Source: CALODL01 sp942492115 (GTDB taxonomy: Bacteria > Planctomycetota > Phycisphaerae > UBA1845 > CAIVHJ01). From it: a stretch of DNA of 64,000 nucleotides. The DNA is taken from NCBI GenBank assembly GCA_942492115.1, contig CALODL010000012.1, positions 124,001 through 188,000 of the forward strand. The letters run 5' to 3'. The notes under the pieces were generated by a model. That model was given only the letters and a program-made list of their open reading frames with translations. It was not told where the DNA came from and did not search any database. The first letter of the stretch is position 1. Each line of letters begins with the position of its first letter. Positions 55,631-64,000 of this stretch are shown here, one piece after another. The translations under genes and the position numbers were made by a program.

Positions 55631-56313
55631 GCGACATGTCGGAATTCTTCGGCCAACGGATCATTCGCCACGAGGTGGCGCTCAACGGACTCCGCTTCCA
55701 ACTCGACGCCGTGCGCGATGCATCCGCCTTGCTCGATGTCAGCGAGTTCGCTCGGCGTTTCGAGATCACCGATGCAGCGCCGTACGGGCTCGAGCTATGG
55801 CCTGCGGCGGCCCACCTGGCCGCTGAGATCCTGGCGGCGGCCCCCGGACAGGGCCGCTCTGCCGTAGAACTGGGCTGCGGCCTGGGTCTCGTCGCGATTG
55901 CCGCCGCCCGCGCGGGCTGGTCCGTAACCGCCACGGACCATGACGAATACGCGCTGGATTTTTGCTTGCACAACGCCGGGCTCAACGGCATCGATATCGT
56001 GGCTCGGCCTTTCGACTGGTCGACCGGGCAACTCCCAGACACATTCGAGCTCATTCTCGCTGCCGACGTGCTGTACGAACAACGCAACCACCAGCCGATT
56101 GCCCACTGCATCCGGACGCACCTGACCTCCGGCGGGGCGGCCATGATCACCGACCCGAACCGCGCCATCGCCGATGCGTTTCCCCGTGTCGCCGAGCAGG
56201 CCGGCCTGCACATCACCGAGCACGCCCGCCCCGCAAACCGGGACATTGCAACGGATGCGCGATTGTTTCGGATTGGAAGAGGAAGTCGGAAGTCGGAAGT
56301 CGGGATGAAGTGA
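55627..56313 (+). CDS. Class I SAM-dependent methyltransferase
   Basis: The GTG at 55627 overlaps the preceding TGA (GTGA). The 228-residue product shows YGLELWPAAAHLAAEIL, the SAM motif VELGCGLGLVAIAAARAG, TATDHDEYALDFC and LILAADVLYEQRNHQPI. This is the pattern of the METTL21/EEF2KMT-like protein-lysine or small-molecule methyltransferases. Substrate unknown. Its last ten codons contain a direct repeat of GGAAGTC and may be recently extended. Confidence 0.85.
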   Translation: MSDMSEFFGQRIIRHEVALNGLRFQLDAVRDASALLDVSEFARRFEITDAAPYGLELWPAAAHLAAEILAAAPGQGRSAVELGCGLGLVAIAAARAGWSVTATDHDEYALDFCLHNAGLNGIDIVARPFDWSTGQLPDTFELILAADVLYEQRNHQPIAHCIRTHLTSGGAAMITDPNRAIADAFPRVAEQAGLHITEHARPANRDIATDARLFRIGRGSRKSEVGMK

Positions 56314-56358
56314 GAACCGGAAGTCACCCCCCGTTTTCCCTCACCTGCTTGTCTCTTC

Positions 56359-56796
56359 CTATTCCGTGAGCGCTTTGATGGTGTCGTAGAGACTGCCGAT
56401 ACGTGTGATGCGCAGGCCGAAGTTTTCGCCAACCTTCACCGCGTGGCCATAACCGATCCGACGACGCGTCACCATCAATTCGAGTTCTGCATCAAATGGC
56501 TTCTCGAACTGGATGATCGACCCAACATTGAGGTCGAGGACTTCTTCCATGCTCATCTCACGCTCGGCAAGTTGAACGATGACCGGAGCCTCGATCTTGA
56601 GGATACGACGGACTTCGGGCGGCAACGCCTGGTCGAGAGTTTGCTCGGATGCCGTGGAGTCGGCGTCCGGATCGAACGCATCCGGCACCACCGCATGGGC
56701 GGGCTCAACTGCAGCTGGACCGGCGCTGACTTCCCGGGCGATCTCCTCGGCACTGTCCAGCAGCGCGTCGACTTCACTGTGTTCTTGATTGGCCAT
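56359..56796 (-). CDS. fliN: Flagellar motor switch protein FliN-like
   Basis: From the ATG at 56796 the product has 145 residues: an acidic, Ala-rich N-terminus and a SpoA/FliN C-terminal domain (VIVQLAEREMSMEEVLDLNV, GSIIQFEKPFDAELELMVTR and VGENFGLRITRIGS). It is a component of the flagellar C-ring or a related switch. No other flagellar gene is in the window, so the gene is isolated. The frame extends upstream to 56955 with Arg/Cys-rich sequence that is not credible protein. Confidence 0.88.
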   Translation of the reverse strand: MANQEHSEVDALLDSAEEIAREVSAGPAAVEPAHAVVPDAFDPDADSTASEQTLDQALPPEVRRILKIEAPVIVQLAEREMSMEEVLDLNVGSIIQFEKPFDAELELMVTRRRIGYGHAVKVGENFGLRITRIGSLYDTIKALTE

Positions 56797-56981
56797 GTGG
56801 TGTTTCGAGCCGGCCGACGGCAACCGGCCAGCGGCGTGCTCTCTCATGCATCGGCAAGACAGGCGCGGCTCCACAACTTCGCTACGGGATCCGCCCCAGC
56901 GTCCGATAAAAAACCCACCCCGCCGAATGGTAGACAGACCGCATGCGCGGGCCACTCACCGCGCACAGCGCTCACCGAAGT

Positions 56982-58229
56982 CTACTTGTACGATTTGATA
57001 CAGACCGTCGCGTTGTGACCGCCAAACCCGAATGAGTTGCTCAGCGCATATTTGATCTCGCTATCCCGGGCAGTATTCGGGACGTAGTCGAGGTCGCACT
57101 GGGGATCGGGGTTTTGAAGATTGATAGTTGGCGGGATAACGTTGTTGACCATTCCCAATGCCACCGCAATCAGCTCCACCCCACCCGAGGCACCCAGGAG
57201 GTGTCCAATCGAACTCTTGGTGCTGCTGATGGCCAGCTTGCGCGCATGATCCTTGAACAGGGTCTTGATCGCAACGGTCTCGGCGATGTCACCCAGCGGT
57301 GTACTGGTACCGTGGGCGTTGATGTAATCAATTTGCGCTGGATCGACCTGGGCCGCCGTCAAAGCACGGGTCATGGCATTGATCGCACCATGGCCGTCCT
57401 CGGCCGGTTGAGTGATGTGTCCAGCATCTCCGGTCGCGCCCACCGAAACAACCTCGGCGTAGATCCGCGCACCGCGGGCCTTAGCACGGTCGAGTTCCTC
57501 GAAGATCAGAATTCCGGCCCCTTCGCCCATGACGAATCCGTCGCGATCTTTGTCGAAGGGACGACTGGCGCTCGATGGTTCGTCGTTCCGCGTCGACAGA
57601 GCCTTCATCGCGCAAAACGCCGCGAGCCCAAGCGGAGTCAAAGCCGCTTCGGCCCCACCGGTAAACATCACATCGGCCAGCCCGTACTGAATGGCAGTCA
57701 AGGCGTCGCCCATCGCATGAGATGCCGAGGCGCACGCTGTGGTCACCGCCGTATTGGGCCCTTCAGCACCGAACTTGATGGAGATGTTCCCCGAGGCCGC
57801 GTTGGCCATGAGTTTGGGCACGGTAAACGCGGACACTTTGCTTGGGCCCTTGTCCAGCAGACGCTGGTACTGCTCTTCAATTTCGAGCAGCCCACCAATT
57901 CCAGAGCCGACGACAACGCCGATGCGAGTCGGATCTTCGGAACCGCCAGCGAAATCGATGCCGCTATCGGCAGCGCTTTCAATGGCAGCCACGAGCGCAA
58001 GCTGAGCGAAGCGATCGAGGCGCTTCGACTCCCGGCGTTCGATGAAGTTCTCGACCTTGAAGTCGGTACACCACCCGCCAAAGTGCACATCGTAAGCTGA
58101 TGTATCGAACGCGTCGATGGTGTCGACGCCGCTCTCACTGTTGATCAGGCGGTCCCAGAACTTTTCGATGCCGATCCCAAGGGGCGTGACCGCCCCCATT
58201 CCGGTTATGACAACTCGGCGATCTGCCAC
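56982..58229 (-). CDS. fabF: 3-oxoacyl-ACP synthase II
   Basis: The 415-residue protein has the catalytic Cys in TACASASHAMGDALTAIQYG, the first His in DYINAHGTSTPLGD and the second in SSTKSSIGHLLGASGG. The start RRVVITGMGAVTPLGIG is typical. It condenses malonyl-ACP with acyl-ACP during elongation. The start codon is one base after the acpP stop, so both are in the same operon. Confidence 0.97.
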   Translation of the reverse strand: MADRRVVITGMGAVTPLGIGIEKFWDRLINSESGVDTIDAFDTSAYDVHFGGWCTDFKVENFIERRESKRLDRFAQLALVAAIESAADSGIDFAGGSEDPTRIGVVVGSGIGGLLEIEEQYQRLLDKGPSKVSAFTVPKLMANAASGNISIKFGAEGPNTAVTTACASASHAMGDALTAIQYGLADVMFTGGAEAALTPLGLAAFCAMKALSTRNDEPSSASRPFDKDRDGFVMGEGAGILIFEELDRAKARGARIYAEVVSVGATGDAGHITQPAEDGHGAINAMTRALTAAQVDPAQIDYINAHGTSTPLGDIAETVAIKTLFKDHARKLAISSTKSSIGHLLGASGGVELIAVALGMVNNVIPPTINLQNPDPQCDLDYVPNTARDSEIKYALSNSFGFGGHNATVCIKSYK

Positions 58230-58230
58230 G

Positions 58231-58500
58231 TCAGTCCTGAACCGGCTGCTTGGCCTTGTCGGCGATGTTCATGATGTACTTTACGGCGTCGCCGACCGTC
58301 TGAATCTTCTCGGCGTCCTCGTCGGGGATGCTCATGTCGAATTCGTCTTCGAATTCCATGACCAGCTCGACGGTGTCCAGAGAATCAGCGTTGAGGTCGT
58401 TGACGAACGAGGTGTCCCGCTGGATCTCGCCTTTGTCGACGCCCATCTGTTCGCCGACGATCGCGACGACCTTATCGAACACTTCCTGTTCAGTTGGCAC
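58231..58500 (-). CDS. acpP: Acyl carrier protein
   Basis: The 89-residue acidic protein contains DLNADSLDTVELVMEFEDEF, where the Ser of DSL takes the 4'-phosphopantetheine group. It carries the growing acyl chain for the enzymes of the adjoining fab genes. It follows fabG by about 100 bases. Confidence 0.97.
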   Translation of the reverse strand: MPTEQEVFDKVVAIVGEQMGVDKGEIQRDTSFVNDLNADSLDTVELVMEFEDEFDMSIPDEDAEKIQTVGDAVKYIMNIADKAKQPVQD

Positions 58501-58599
58501 GGTGTAATCCTCCAGAGCCCTGTTGTCTCAGATCTAGAAAGATGAAGTAATATAGTCGCTCCGCCCGGCGAGGGCAATCCCTTACCTCGCTAGGGGTTA

Positions 58600-59346
58600 C
58601 TACATTCTCAGGCCACCGTCGACCACGATGACCTGGCCGGTGACGTACGCCGCCCCCGGGGAGGCCAGAAAGGTCACCACCGCGGCGACCTCCTCGGACT
58701 TGCCCATTCGAGCCAGAGAGATCAACTGCTTGGCCTGCTCCTTGGTCTTATCGGGGAGTACGGAGGTCATCTCGGTCTCGATGAAACCCGGTGCCACGGC
58801 GTTGCACGTGATATTTCGCTTACCCAGCTCTTTGGACACGGACTTGGTAAACCCGATGAGCCCGGCCTTGCTGGCCGCATAGTTGGCCTGGCCGGCGTTG
58901 CCCATGACCCCGCTGACGCTTGAAACGTTGATAATTCGGCCCGAACGGGCCCGCACCATGTGACGGCTGACCGCCCGGGTCAGCCAGAAGGCCGACCTCA
59001 AGTTGGTCGTCAGAACATCATCGAACTGTGCGTCTTCCATATTCATCAGCAGGCCGTCGCGGGTGATACCGGCGTTGTTGACCAGCACATCGATGCGGCC
59101 ATGCTCCTCGGACACCGCCTCAACCAGTTGATCAATCGCCGCTCGATCGGTGACATCCAGAACCTTGGCGATGATCCTGCCCGGCAATTCAGCGCGGCGG
59201 GCGTCTTCGACCAACTCACCAAGCTTGGCTTCATTGCGAGCACATGCGATCACCGTGGCTCCTGCCCCGGCCAGATCTTCGCAGATCGACCGACCGATGC
59301 CCTGGCTTCCACCCGTGACGATGGCGACGTGTCCCGACAATGACAT
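58600..59346 (-). CDS. fabG: 3-oxoacyl-ACP reductase
   Basis: The 248-residue short-chain dehydrogenase has the nucleotide site VTGGSQGIGRSICEDLAGAG, NVSSVSGVMGNAGQANYAAS (Ser, Tyr-x3-Lys catalytic residues) and VTGQVIVVDGGLRM. It reduces 3-oxoacyl-ACP with NADPH. It follows fabD by 15 bases. Confidence 0.96.
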   Translation of the reverse strand: MSLSGHVAIVTGGSQGIGRSICEDLAGAGATVIACARNEAKLGELVEDARRAELPGRIIAKVLDVTDRAAIDQLVEAVSEEHGRIDVLVNNAGITRDGLLMNMEDAQFDDVLTTNLRSAFWLTRAVSRHMVRARSGRIINVSSVSGVMGNAGQANYAASKAGLIGFTKSVSKELGKRNITCNAVAPGFIETEMTSVLPDKTKEQAKQLISLARMGKSEEVAAVVTFLASPGAAYVTGQVIVVDGGLRM

Positions 59347-59361
59347 GGCTCCTGCTCCCTG

Positions 59362-60300
59362 TTAGTTGACCGACAACGAAGCGAACTGCTCGAGGGTTTC
59401 GGCAGTGCTGATGTTGACCGCTTTCTTCTTGCGATCGATCTTGCGCATCATGCCGGTCAGCGAGCGGCCGGGACCGACCTCGACGAACTCCTCGATCCCG
59501 TCGCCTATCATACCTTCGACAGAACTCTGCCATCGAACCGGACTGAAAACCTGCTCGAACAGGCGTTGGCGAATACAATCTGCATCCACGTGGGCCGTCG
59601 CATCCACATTGGCGATGACCGGGGTCAACGGCGTCGAAAACGTCGTCGACGCCAGATCGGCCTTCAAGCGGTCTGCAGCCGGCTGCATCAGCGGCGAATG
59701 AAACGCCCCTGCAACTTTGAGCTTGATGGCCTTGCCGCGTCCGGACTCGACGATGGCCACGAGGCGATCACACGCCTCGGTCTCCCCTGAAACGACAATC
59801 TGGCCCGGGCAATTGAAGTTCGCCGGCACGAGCACCTGTCCCTCAGCCGCCTCAGCACAGAGCGCGGTGACATCGTCGGGCTCGATGCCCAGCACCGAGA
59901 CCATGCCCGACACACTCGCAACGGCTGCTTCCTGCATATACTGCCCGCGGCGGTGCACCAGTCGGACGGCATCTTCGAACTCTATCGCGCCGGCGACGTG
60001 CAGGGCGGTGTATTCCCCGAGACTGAGGCCCGCGGTACACGTCATGCTCAGATCTGCTCCGGCCTCGGACAGTGCCGCCCACAGGGCCAGCGAGGTCACC
60101 AGAATCGCTGGCTGCTGAACGTCGGTCTGCTCGAGCTTTTCGGCCGGCCCCTCGAAACACAGGGTCTGGAGATCAAAACCGAGGACCTCGTTGGCCTGCT
60201 TGAAGATCTCAGCGGCACGAGGACTGCAGGCCACGACATCCCGGCCCATGCCCACGACTTGCGCTCCCTGGCCTGGAAATATGAAAGCTCGTTTGTGCAT
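59362..60300 (-). CDS. fabD: Malonyl-CoA:ACP transacylase
   Basis: The 312-residue protein starts MHKRAFIFPGQGAQVVGMGR and has the nucleophile in AGLSLGEYTALHVAGA (G-x-S-x-G) and the catalytic His in KVAGAFHSPLMQPA. It loads malonate onto ACP. It is 9 bases after the fabH stop. Confidence 0.96.
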   Translation of the reverse strand: MHKRAFIFPGQGAQVVGMGRDVVACSPRAAEIFKQANEVLGFDLQTLCFEGPAEKLEQTDVQQPAILVTSLALWAALSEAGADLSMTCTAGLSLGEYTALHVAGAIEFEDAVRLVHRRGQYMQEAAVASVSGMVSVLGIEPDDVTALCAEAAEGQVLVPANFNCPGQIVVSGETEACDRLVAIVESGRGKAIKLKVAGAFHSPLMQPAADRLKADLASTTFSTPLTPVIANVDATAHVDADCIRQRLFEQVFSPVRWQSSVEGMIGDGIEEFVEVGPGRSLTGMMRKIDRKKKAVNISTAETLEQFASLSVN

Positions 60301-60309
60301 GCGTCGTCC

Positions 60310-61299
60310 CTACAACCTGACCAGTGTAGCAGCCCAGGTCAATCCGGCGCCCAGCGCCAACATGATAATGAGGTCGCCGTCCTTGACCCGCCCGGTGCGA
60401 TAGGCCTCATCCAGACAAATCCCCACCGAGGCCGACGAGGTGTTGCCGTAGCGATCGATGTTAATGAGCATCTTGTCGTCCGGCAGATCAAGCTTGTCCT
60501 GGACCGACTTGATGATTCGCAGGTTGGACTGGTGTGGCACGACCAATGCAATGTCATCGGAGGTCAGGCCATTGCGCTCGAGCAGATCGCCCACCAGGTC
60601 GTTCATTTTCTTGACCGCAAACTTGTAGACCTCACGCCCCTGCATTCGCATTTTGTGCAGGCGCTCGTCTACGACTTTCTGGCTGGTTGGTTCGTTTGAA
60701 CCACCCCCCGGAATCCAGATCATTTTGGCACCGGCACCGTCCGCACCGATCTCGAAGTCGACGATGCCTCGATTGGGGTCATCCGCAGGAGAAATGATCG
60801 CAGCGCTGGCCGCATCGCCAAAGAGTACGCAACTCGCACGGTCCTCGAAATCCAGGATCGACGTCATGTTCTCTGAACCGATCACGAGGATGTTCTTGTA
60901 CCGCTCTCCCATCATATGCGCGGCGATGATCATGCCGAACATGTAGCCTGTACACGCAGCCGAAATATCGAACGCAGGGATGTTTCGACAGCCCAGTTCG
61001 GCTTGCAGGAAACAGGCCGTTGCCGGCAACGGGTAGACCGGCGAGATGGTTCCAAGAATGATCATATCGAGATCATCAGGAGTCATCTCCGCTGCGGCCA
61101 GGGCGCGCCGCGACGCTTTCAGGGCCATGGTCAAGCTCGACTCGCCTTCACCGGTGAACCGCCGCTCCTTGATCCCTGTACGGGTCGTGATCCATTCGTC
61201 GGAGGTATCGAGGACCTTCTCGAAATCGGCATTGGTGAAGACTTTGTCAGGCGCACCTTCGCCTGTTCCGCGGATAGCAAGATTGAACTTTACGCTCAT
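60310..61299 (-). CDS. fabH: 3-oxoacyl-ACP synthase III
   Basis: The 329-residue protein has the catalytic Cys in AFDISAACTGYMFGM, His in VPHQSNLRIIKSVQ and Asn in INIDRYGNTSSASVG. It starts chain synthesis from acetyl-CoA (or branched acyl-CoA) and malonyl-ACP. Its ATG overlaps the stop of plsX by four bases. Confidence 0.97.
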   Translation of the reverse strand: MSVKFNLAIRGTGEGAPDKVFTNADFEKVLDTSDEWITTRTGIKERRFTGEGESSLTMALKASRRALAAAEMTPDDLDMIILGTISPVYPLPATACFLQAELGCRNIPAFDISAACTGYMFGMIIAAHMMGERYKNILVIGSENMTSILDFEDRASCVLFGDAASAAIISPADDPNRGIVDFEIGADGAGAKMIWIPGGGSNEPTSQKVVDERLHKMRMQGREVYKFAVKKMNDLVGDLLERNGLTSDDIALVVPHQSNLRIIKSVQDKLDLPDDKMLINIDRYGNTSSASVGICLDEAYRTGRVKDGDLIIMLALGAGLTWAATLVRL

Positions 61300-62300
61300 T
61301 CGGCGGCTCCGACCCGCTGAGTCAAAATCTCGTTGAGTCCGGCAGAAAGGTACTTGATCGTTGTTCGAACTGCGTGCTTCATCGCGTGTGCATCACTACT
61401 GCCATGGCAGATCATGGCGACGCCCTTCACACCCAACAGAGGCGCGCCACCGAATTCCGTGTAGTCATGACGTTTCCATATCCGGGCCACGACGTCGTCA
61501 AAATGGGGCTTCAATTCAGGCTTCTCCTCGGCCACCTCTTTCTTGACGGTGTCGAGAATACCTCGAGAGAACCCTTCGAACAGTTTGAGCATGACATTGC
61601 CCACGAACCCATCACTGACCGCAACCTCGCACACGCCGTCGAACAGGTCGCGCCCCTCGATATTGCCAACGAATTCGAGTCGACCGTCGGCGGTGATCAT
61701 CTCGTTAGCCAATTGGACAATTTCGGTACCTTTGACGTTTTCCTCGCCGACGTTGAGCAACCCGACACGCTGCCGGGGCAGGCTCGCAACGTGCCTGGCG
61801 TAGGCCTGGCCCATCAGGGCATACTCGTACAAATGCCGAGCCTTGGGTTGAATGTTCGCCCCGACATCGAGCAAGACGAACGGTCCGTTAAATGCTGGAA
61901 TCGTGACGGCAATACCCGCACGATTGACGCCGGGCAGTGTTCTCATCCGCAGCTGGCAGGCTGCGGCATAAGCTCCGGTGTTGCCGGCGCTGATGATCGC
62001 ATCGACCTCGCCCTGTGCAGCAGCCTCTACCATGCGAACCATGGACGAGTCGCGTTTGCGCCGCAAGGCGTCAACCGGCGATTCATCCATGTCAATCACC
62101 TGCGTCGTCGGGACGACCGTTATCCGAGCGCAATTGCCGAGGCATTCGAGTTCAGAACGGATACGCGCCTCGTCACCGAACAGAACGAGAGACACCTCCG
62201 CATATTCTCTGGCGGCCTCAACCGCTCCAGCCACCACGCTCGCAGGCGCGTGATCGCCGCCCATCGCATCCAATGCGATTCGCATCGACCGCCACTCCAC
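61296..62300 (-). CDS. plsX: Phosphate acyltransferase
   Basis: The 334-residue protein shows MRIALDAMGGDHAPASVVAG, ISAGNTGAYAAACQLRM and EFGGAPLLGVKGVAMICHG. PlsX converts acyl-ACP to acyl-phosphate for phospholipid synthesis. Placement between rpmF and fabH is the classical order. The ATG at 62285 (MRIALDAMGG) is a likelier start than the one at 62300. Confidence 0.96.
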   Translation of the reverse strand: MEWRSMRIALDAMGGDHAPASVVAGAVEAAREYAEVSLVLFGDEARIRSELECLGNCARITVVPTTQVIDMDESPVDALRRKRDSSMVRMVEAAAQGEVDAIISAGNTGAYAAACQLRMRTLPGVNRAGIAVTIPAFNGPFVLLDVGANIQPKARHLYEYALMGQAYARHVASLPRQRVGLLNVGEENVKGTEIVQLANEMITADGRLEFVGNIEGRDLFDGVCEVAVSDGFVGNVMLKLFEGFSRGILDTVKKEVAEEKPELKPHFDDVVARIWKRHDYTEFGGAPLLGVKGVAMICHGSSDAHAMKHAVRTTIKYLSAGLNEILTQRVGAAE

Positions 62301-62312
62301 CGTGTCGACGAA

Positions 62313-62498
62313 TTATTCTTCTTCTCTTTTTTGTTTGAGCTGCACCTTTGCGTTGACGAACCCGCATTCTTCACAGGCAGCATAGGGCAACTTGGCCCGG
62401 CCACACATCGGACAAGCGATGGTGTGCGCAGGCGCGATAGCATGATGGGCGCGGCGGGTTCGCGTACGGGTCCTGGATGTTTTCTTTACTGGTAACAT
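62313..62498 (-). CDS. rpmF: 50S ribosomal protein L32
   Basis: From the ATG at 62498 the product has 61 residues: MLPVKKTSRTRTRTRRAHHA then CPMCGRAKLPYAACEECGFV, with the four Cys of the zinc-binding L32 form. A longer frame from 62591 has no ribosomal similarity. It begins the rpmF-plsX-fab cluster. Confidence 0.95.
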   Translation of the reverse strand: MLPVKKTSRTRTRTRRAHHAIAPAHTIACPMCGRAKLPYAACEECGFVNAKVQLKQKREEE

Positions 62499-62654
62499 GG
62501 TCGATTCCGACTGTGCTGGTCGTTGACGTTCGTGTCCCCAAGTGCAGGGACGGACAAAACCGTAAACGCAGCAACATACCGCGTTTGCCACGCAGGGTCA
62601 AGGGATCCAGGATCGGACGGCCTTGGCGCAGGCCGGGTTACGCGCCCGACGCTC

Positions 62655-64000
62655 TCAGGCCTGAAGCCCGCTGCCGATTATCTCGAGGGCGCGCTCCAAC
62701 GCTTGCGGAAGGGCCGCAGGGTCTTTCCCACCCGCCTGGGCCAGTTGAGGCTTGCCGCCGCCGCCGCCACCGACGATCGGGGCCACCTCCTTGATGAGCT
62801 GGCCGGCACTGAGCCCTCGCTCGACCACATCGTCGGTCATGGCGGCGAACAGCAACACTTTGGGCCCCGCAGGGCAGCCAATGAAAATCGCTGCCGAGCC
62901 TGCTTCGCGCCGCATCATGTCGATCGCCTCCCTGATCTGCTCAGGCTTGGCCTCCGCCAACTGGCCCACGATGACTCTGGTTTGACCCACTGCACGGGCC
63001 GCGTCGAGCAGCCGTCGGGCCGCCTCCTGCACACCTGCCCCCCCGGCCCGGTCCTGGACTTTGGCATGCTCCTTGGCCTTCTTCTGCAGCGCGGCCACGG
63101 CGTCCCGCAAGCGCTGTTTGAGGGCGTACGAGTACTCCTCGGCGTTCACCCGCCGGGACAGCCCAGGGAGCTCGGCGACAAGCCGGTCGACATCCGCCCG
63201 CTCCAACGCGATGACTGCCGCCTTCAGATCCTCTCCCAGGGCCAGTGCCGTCCCCGCTCGTTCACCCGTCACGGCCATGACACGACGCACCCCCTTGGCC
63301 ACGGCCGTCTCATCGATAATGCTGAACCCACCGATTTCACCCGTGGACCCCAGGTGCGTCCCGCCACAAAACTCGACCGAGTATTTCATCCATTCCGCAT
63401 TGTCTGGAGCAGCCAGCAATGCATCGACCGGCTGCCCGATCGAAACCACGCGGACGATCTCCGGGTATTTCTCGCCGAACACGGCGCGCAGCGTATTGAT
63501 TTTCCGGGCATCGGCCTCGGCCACCTCCGCGGTATGCACCTTCAGATTATCGGTGATCTGGCGATCGCATTGTTCTTCGATACCAGCCAGCTCGGTCGCC
63601 GACAGCGCCCGGGGATGCGAAAAATCGAAACGGGTCTTGTCCTCATCGACAAGCGAACCCTTCTGATCGACGTGGTCCCCGAGGACCTCGCGCAACGCCC
63701 AGTTCATGACATGCGTTGCCGTGTGATTACGCATGATCTCGGGCCGATGGTCACGCGACACGACAGCGGTGACTGCCGCTCCGACATTGAGCACATCCGT
63801 CGACTCACTCAGGCAGCCAATGTGCAGCACAGCATCGCCATGTCGCTGAGTGTCGTGGACTTCGAAGACGGCAGCGTCACCGGATGCCGCGGTTTCGATC
63901 ACGCCCTGATCACCGATCTGGCCACCCTGCTCACCATAGAAACACGTTCGGTCGAGGATCAGCGCGATCGGCGTGTCGGCATGCACGCGCCCCGAGGTCA
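62655..64000 (-). CDS. alaS: Alanyl-tRNA synthetase, C-terminal part (5' end beyond the window)
   Basis: The frame is open to the right edge. About 448 residues are seen: the editing domain start FYGEQGGQIGDQGVIE, then RNHTATHVMNWALREVLGDH (HxxxH metal motif), VEFCGGTHLGSTGEIGGFSI (Cys of the editing site) and the C-terminal dimerisation domain with VGGGGGGKPQLAQAGGKDPA. The catalytic class II domain lies outside. It is oriented toward rpmF with a gap of about 155 bases. Confidence 0.96.
   Translation of the reverse strand, partial: TSGRVHADTPIALILDRTCFYGEQGGQIGDQGVIETAASGDAAVFEVHDTQRHGDAVLHIGCLSESTDVLNVGAAVTAVVSRDHRPEIMRNHTATHVMNWALREVLGDHVDQKGSLVDEDKTRFDFSHPRALSATELAGIEEQCDRQITDNLKVHTAEVAEADARKINTLRAVFGEKYPEIVRVVSIGQPVDALLAAPDNAEWMKYSVEFCGGTHLGSTGEIGGFSIIDETAVAKGVRRVMAVTGERAGTALALGEDLKAAVIALERADVDRLVAELPGLSRRVNAEEYSYALKQRLRDAVAALQKKAKEHAKVQDRAGGAGVQEAARRLLDAARAVGQTRVIVGQLAEAKPEQIREAIDMMRREAGSAAIFIGCPAGPKVLLFAAMTDDVVERGLSAGQLIKEVAPIVGGGGGGKPQLAQAGGKDPAALPQALERALEIIGSGLQA

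Noticed and set aside
61374..62495. Long + strand frame of about 373 codons
   Set aside because: It is antisense to plsX and rpmF, which are certain.

Overview
The window reads as a chromosomal segment of a planctomycete, most likely near the Phycisphaerae. I infer this from several traits: a divergent ECF sigma factor / eukaryotic-type Ser/Thr kinase pair, many membrane proteins carrying the CxxCGYDLRG...CPECG zinc ribbon, secreted dockerin-type proteins with DLDGD/DLNGDD linkers, and a MoxR / DUF58 / BatA-VWA locus. No rRNA or CRISPR array is visible. The only intact RNA gene I can support is one tRNA-Arg(ACG).

Layout. (1) 1-7.8 kb, host and decayed mobile genes: a Ser/Thr kinase with TPRs (cut by the left edge), its ECF sigma factor, a broken zeta-toxin gene with a small partner, a ParD-like antitoxin without a toxin, an unknown 399-residue protein, a pRiA4b ORF-3 family protein and a transposase pseudogene. 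(2) 7788-32330, a 24.5-kb integrative element in the 3' part of tRNA-Arg(ACG), bounded by a perfect 66-bp direct repeat. Its cargo is dominated by twelve genes for membrane proteins with one or two zinc ribbons, five of them in one operon coupled by GTGA/ATGA overlaps. It also holds secreted dockerin-type genes, immunity-like genes (one SMI1/KNR4), a ribbon-helix-helix gene pair, a DUF3854/SF3-helicase replication protein, a small excisionase-like HTH protein and a tyrosine integrase next to the intact tRNA. (3) 32.4-42.4 kb, a minus-strand run of VWA/BatA, DUF58, MoxR ATPase, a second large VWA protein, an NHL-repeat lipoprotein and a coiled-coil membrane protein. (4) 42.4-56.8 kb, housekeeping genes: rnpA, fabI, glyS, a Fur-family regulator, mgtE, an ilvC-like gene, a LysM protein, hisS, rsmD, a CCA-adding enzyme, a methyltransferase and fliN. 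(5) 57-62.5 kb, the fatty-acid cluster rpmF-plsX-fabH-fabD-fabG-acpP-fabF, followed by the 3' part of alaS at the right edge.

The most interesting observation is at the ends of the element. The 66-bp attachment repeat lies inside the integrase reading frame. The left end of the element carries, in the same frame, a detached C-terminal tail. If the element circularises, the two join into one 577-codon integrase. In the integrated state the catalytic part is instead fused to about 77 residues read from the tRNA and host DNA. Integration would therefore swap the integrase C-terminus. A matching 22-bp motif flanks the attachment core on both sides, as arm-type integrase sites would. Other unexplained structure in the element includes dispersed GACCCTG repeats between the zinc-ribbon genes, two opposed arrays of a 9-bp TGGACC iteron around an AT-rich stretch, and a dense cluster of CCGCAAGC octamers.

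Several genes are frameshifted: the zeta toxin, the dockerin protein, one zinc-ribbon gene and a lipoprotein before hisS. Real decay and sequencing error cannot be separated from the sequence alone.
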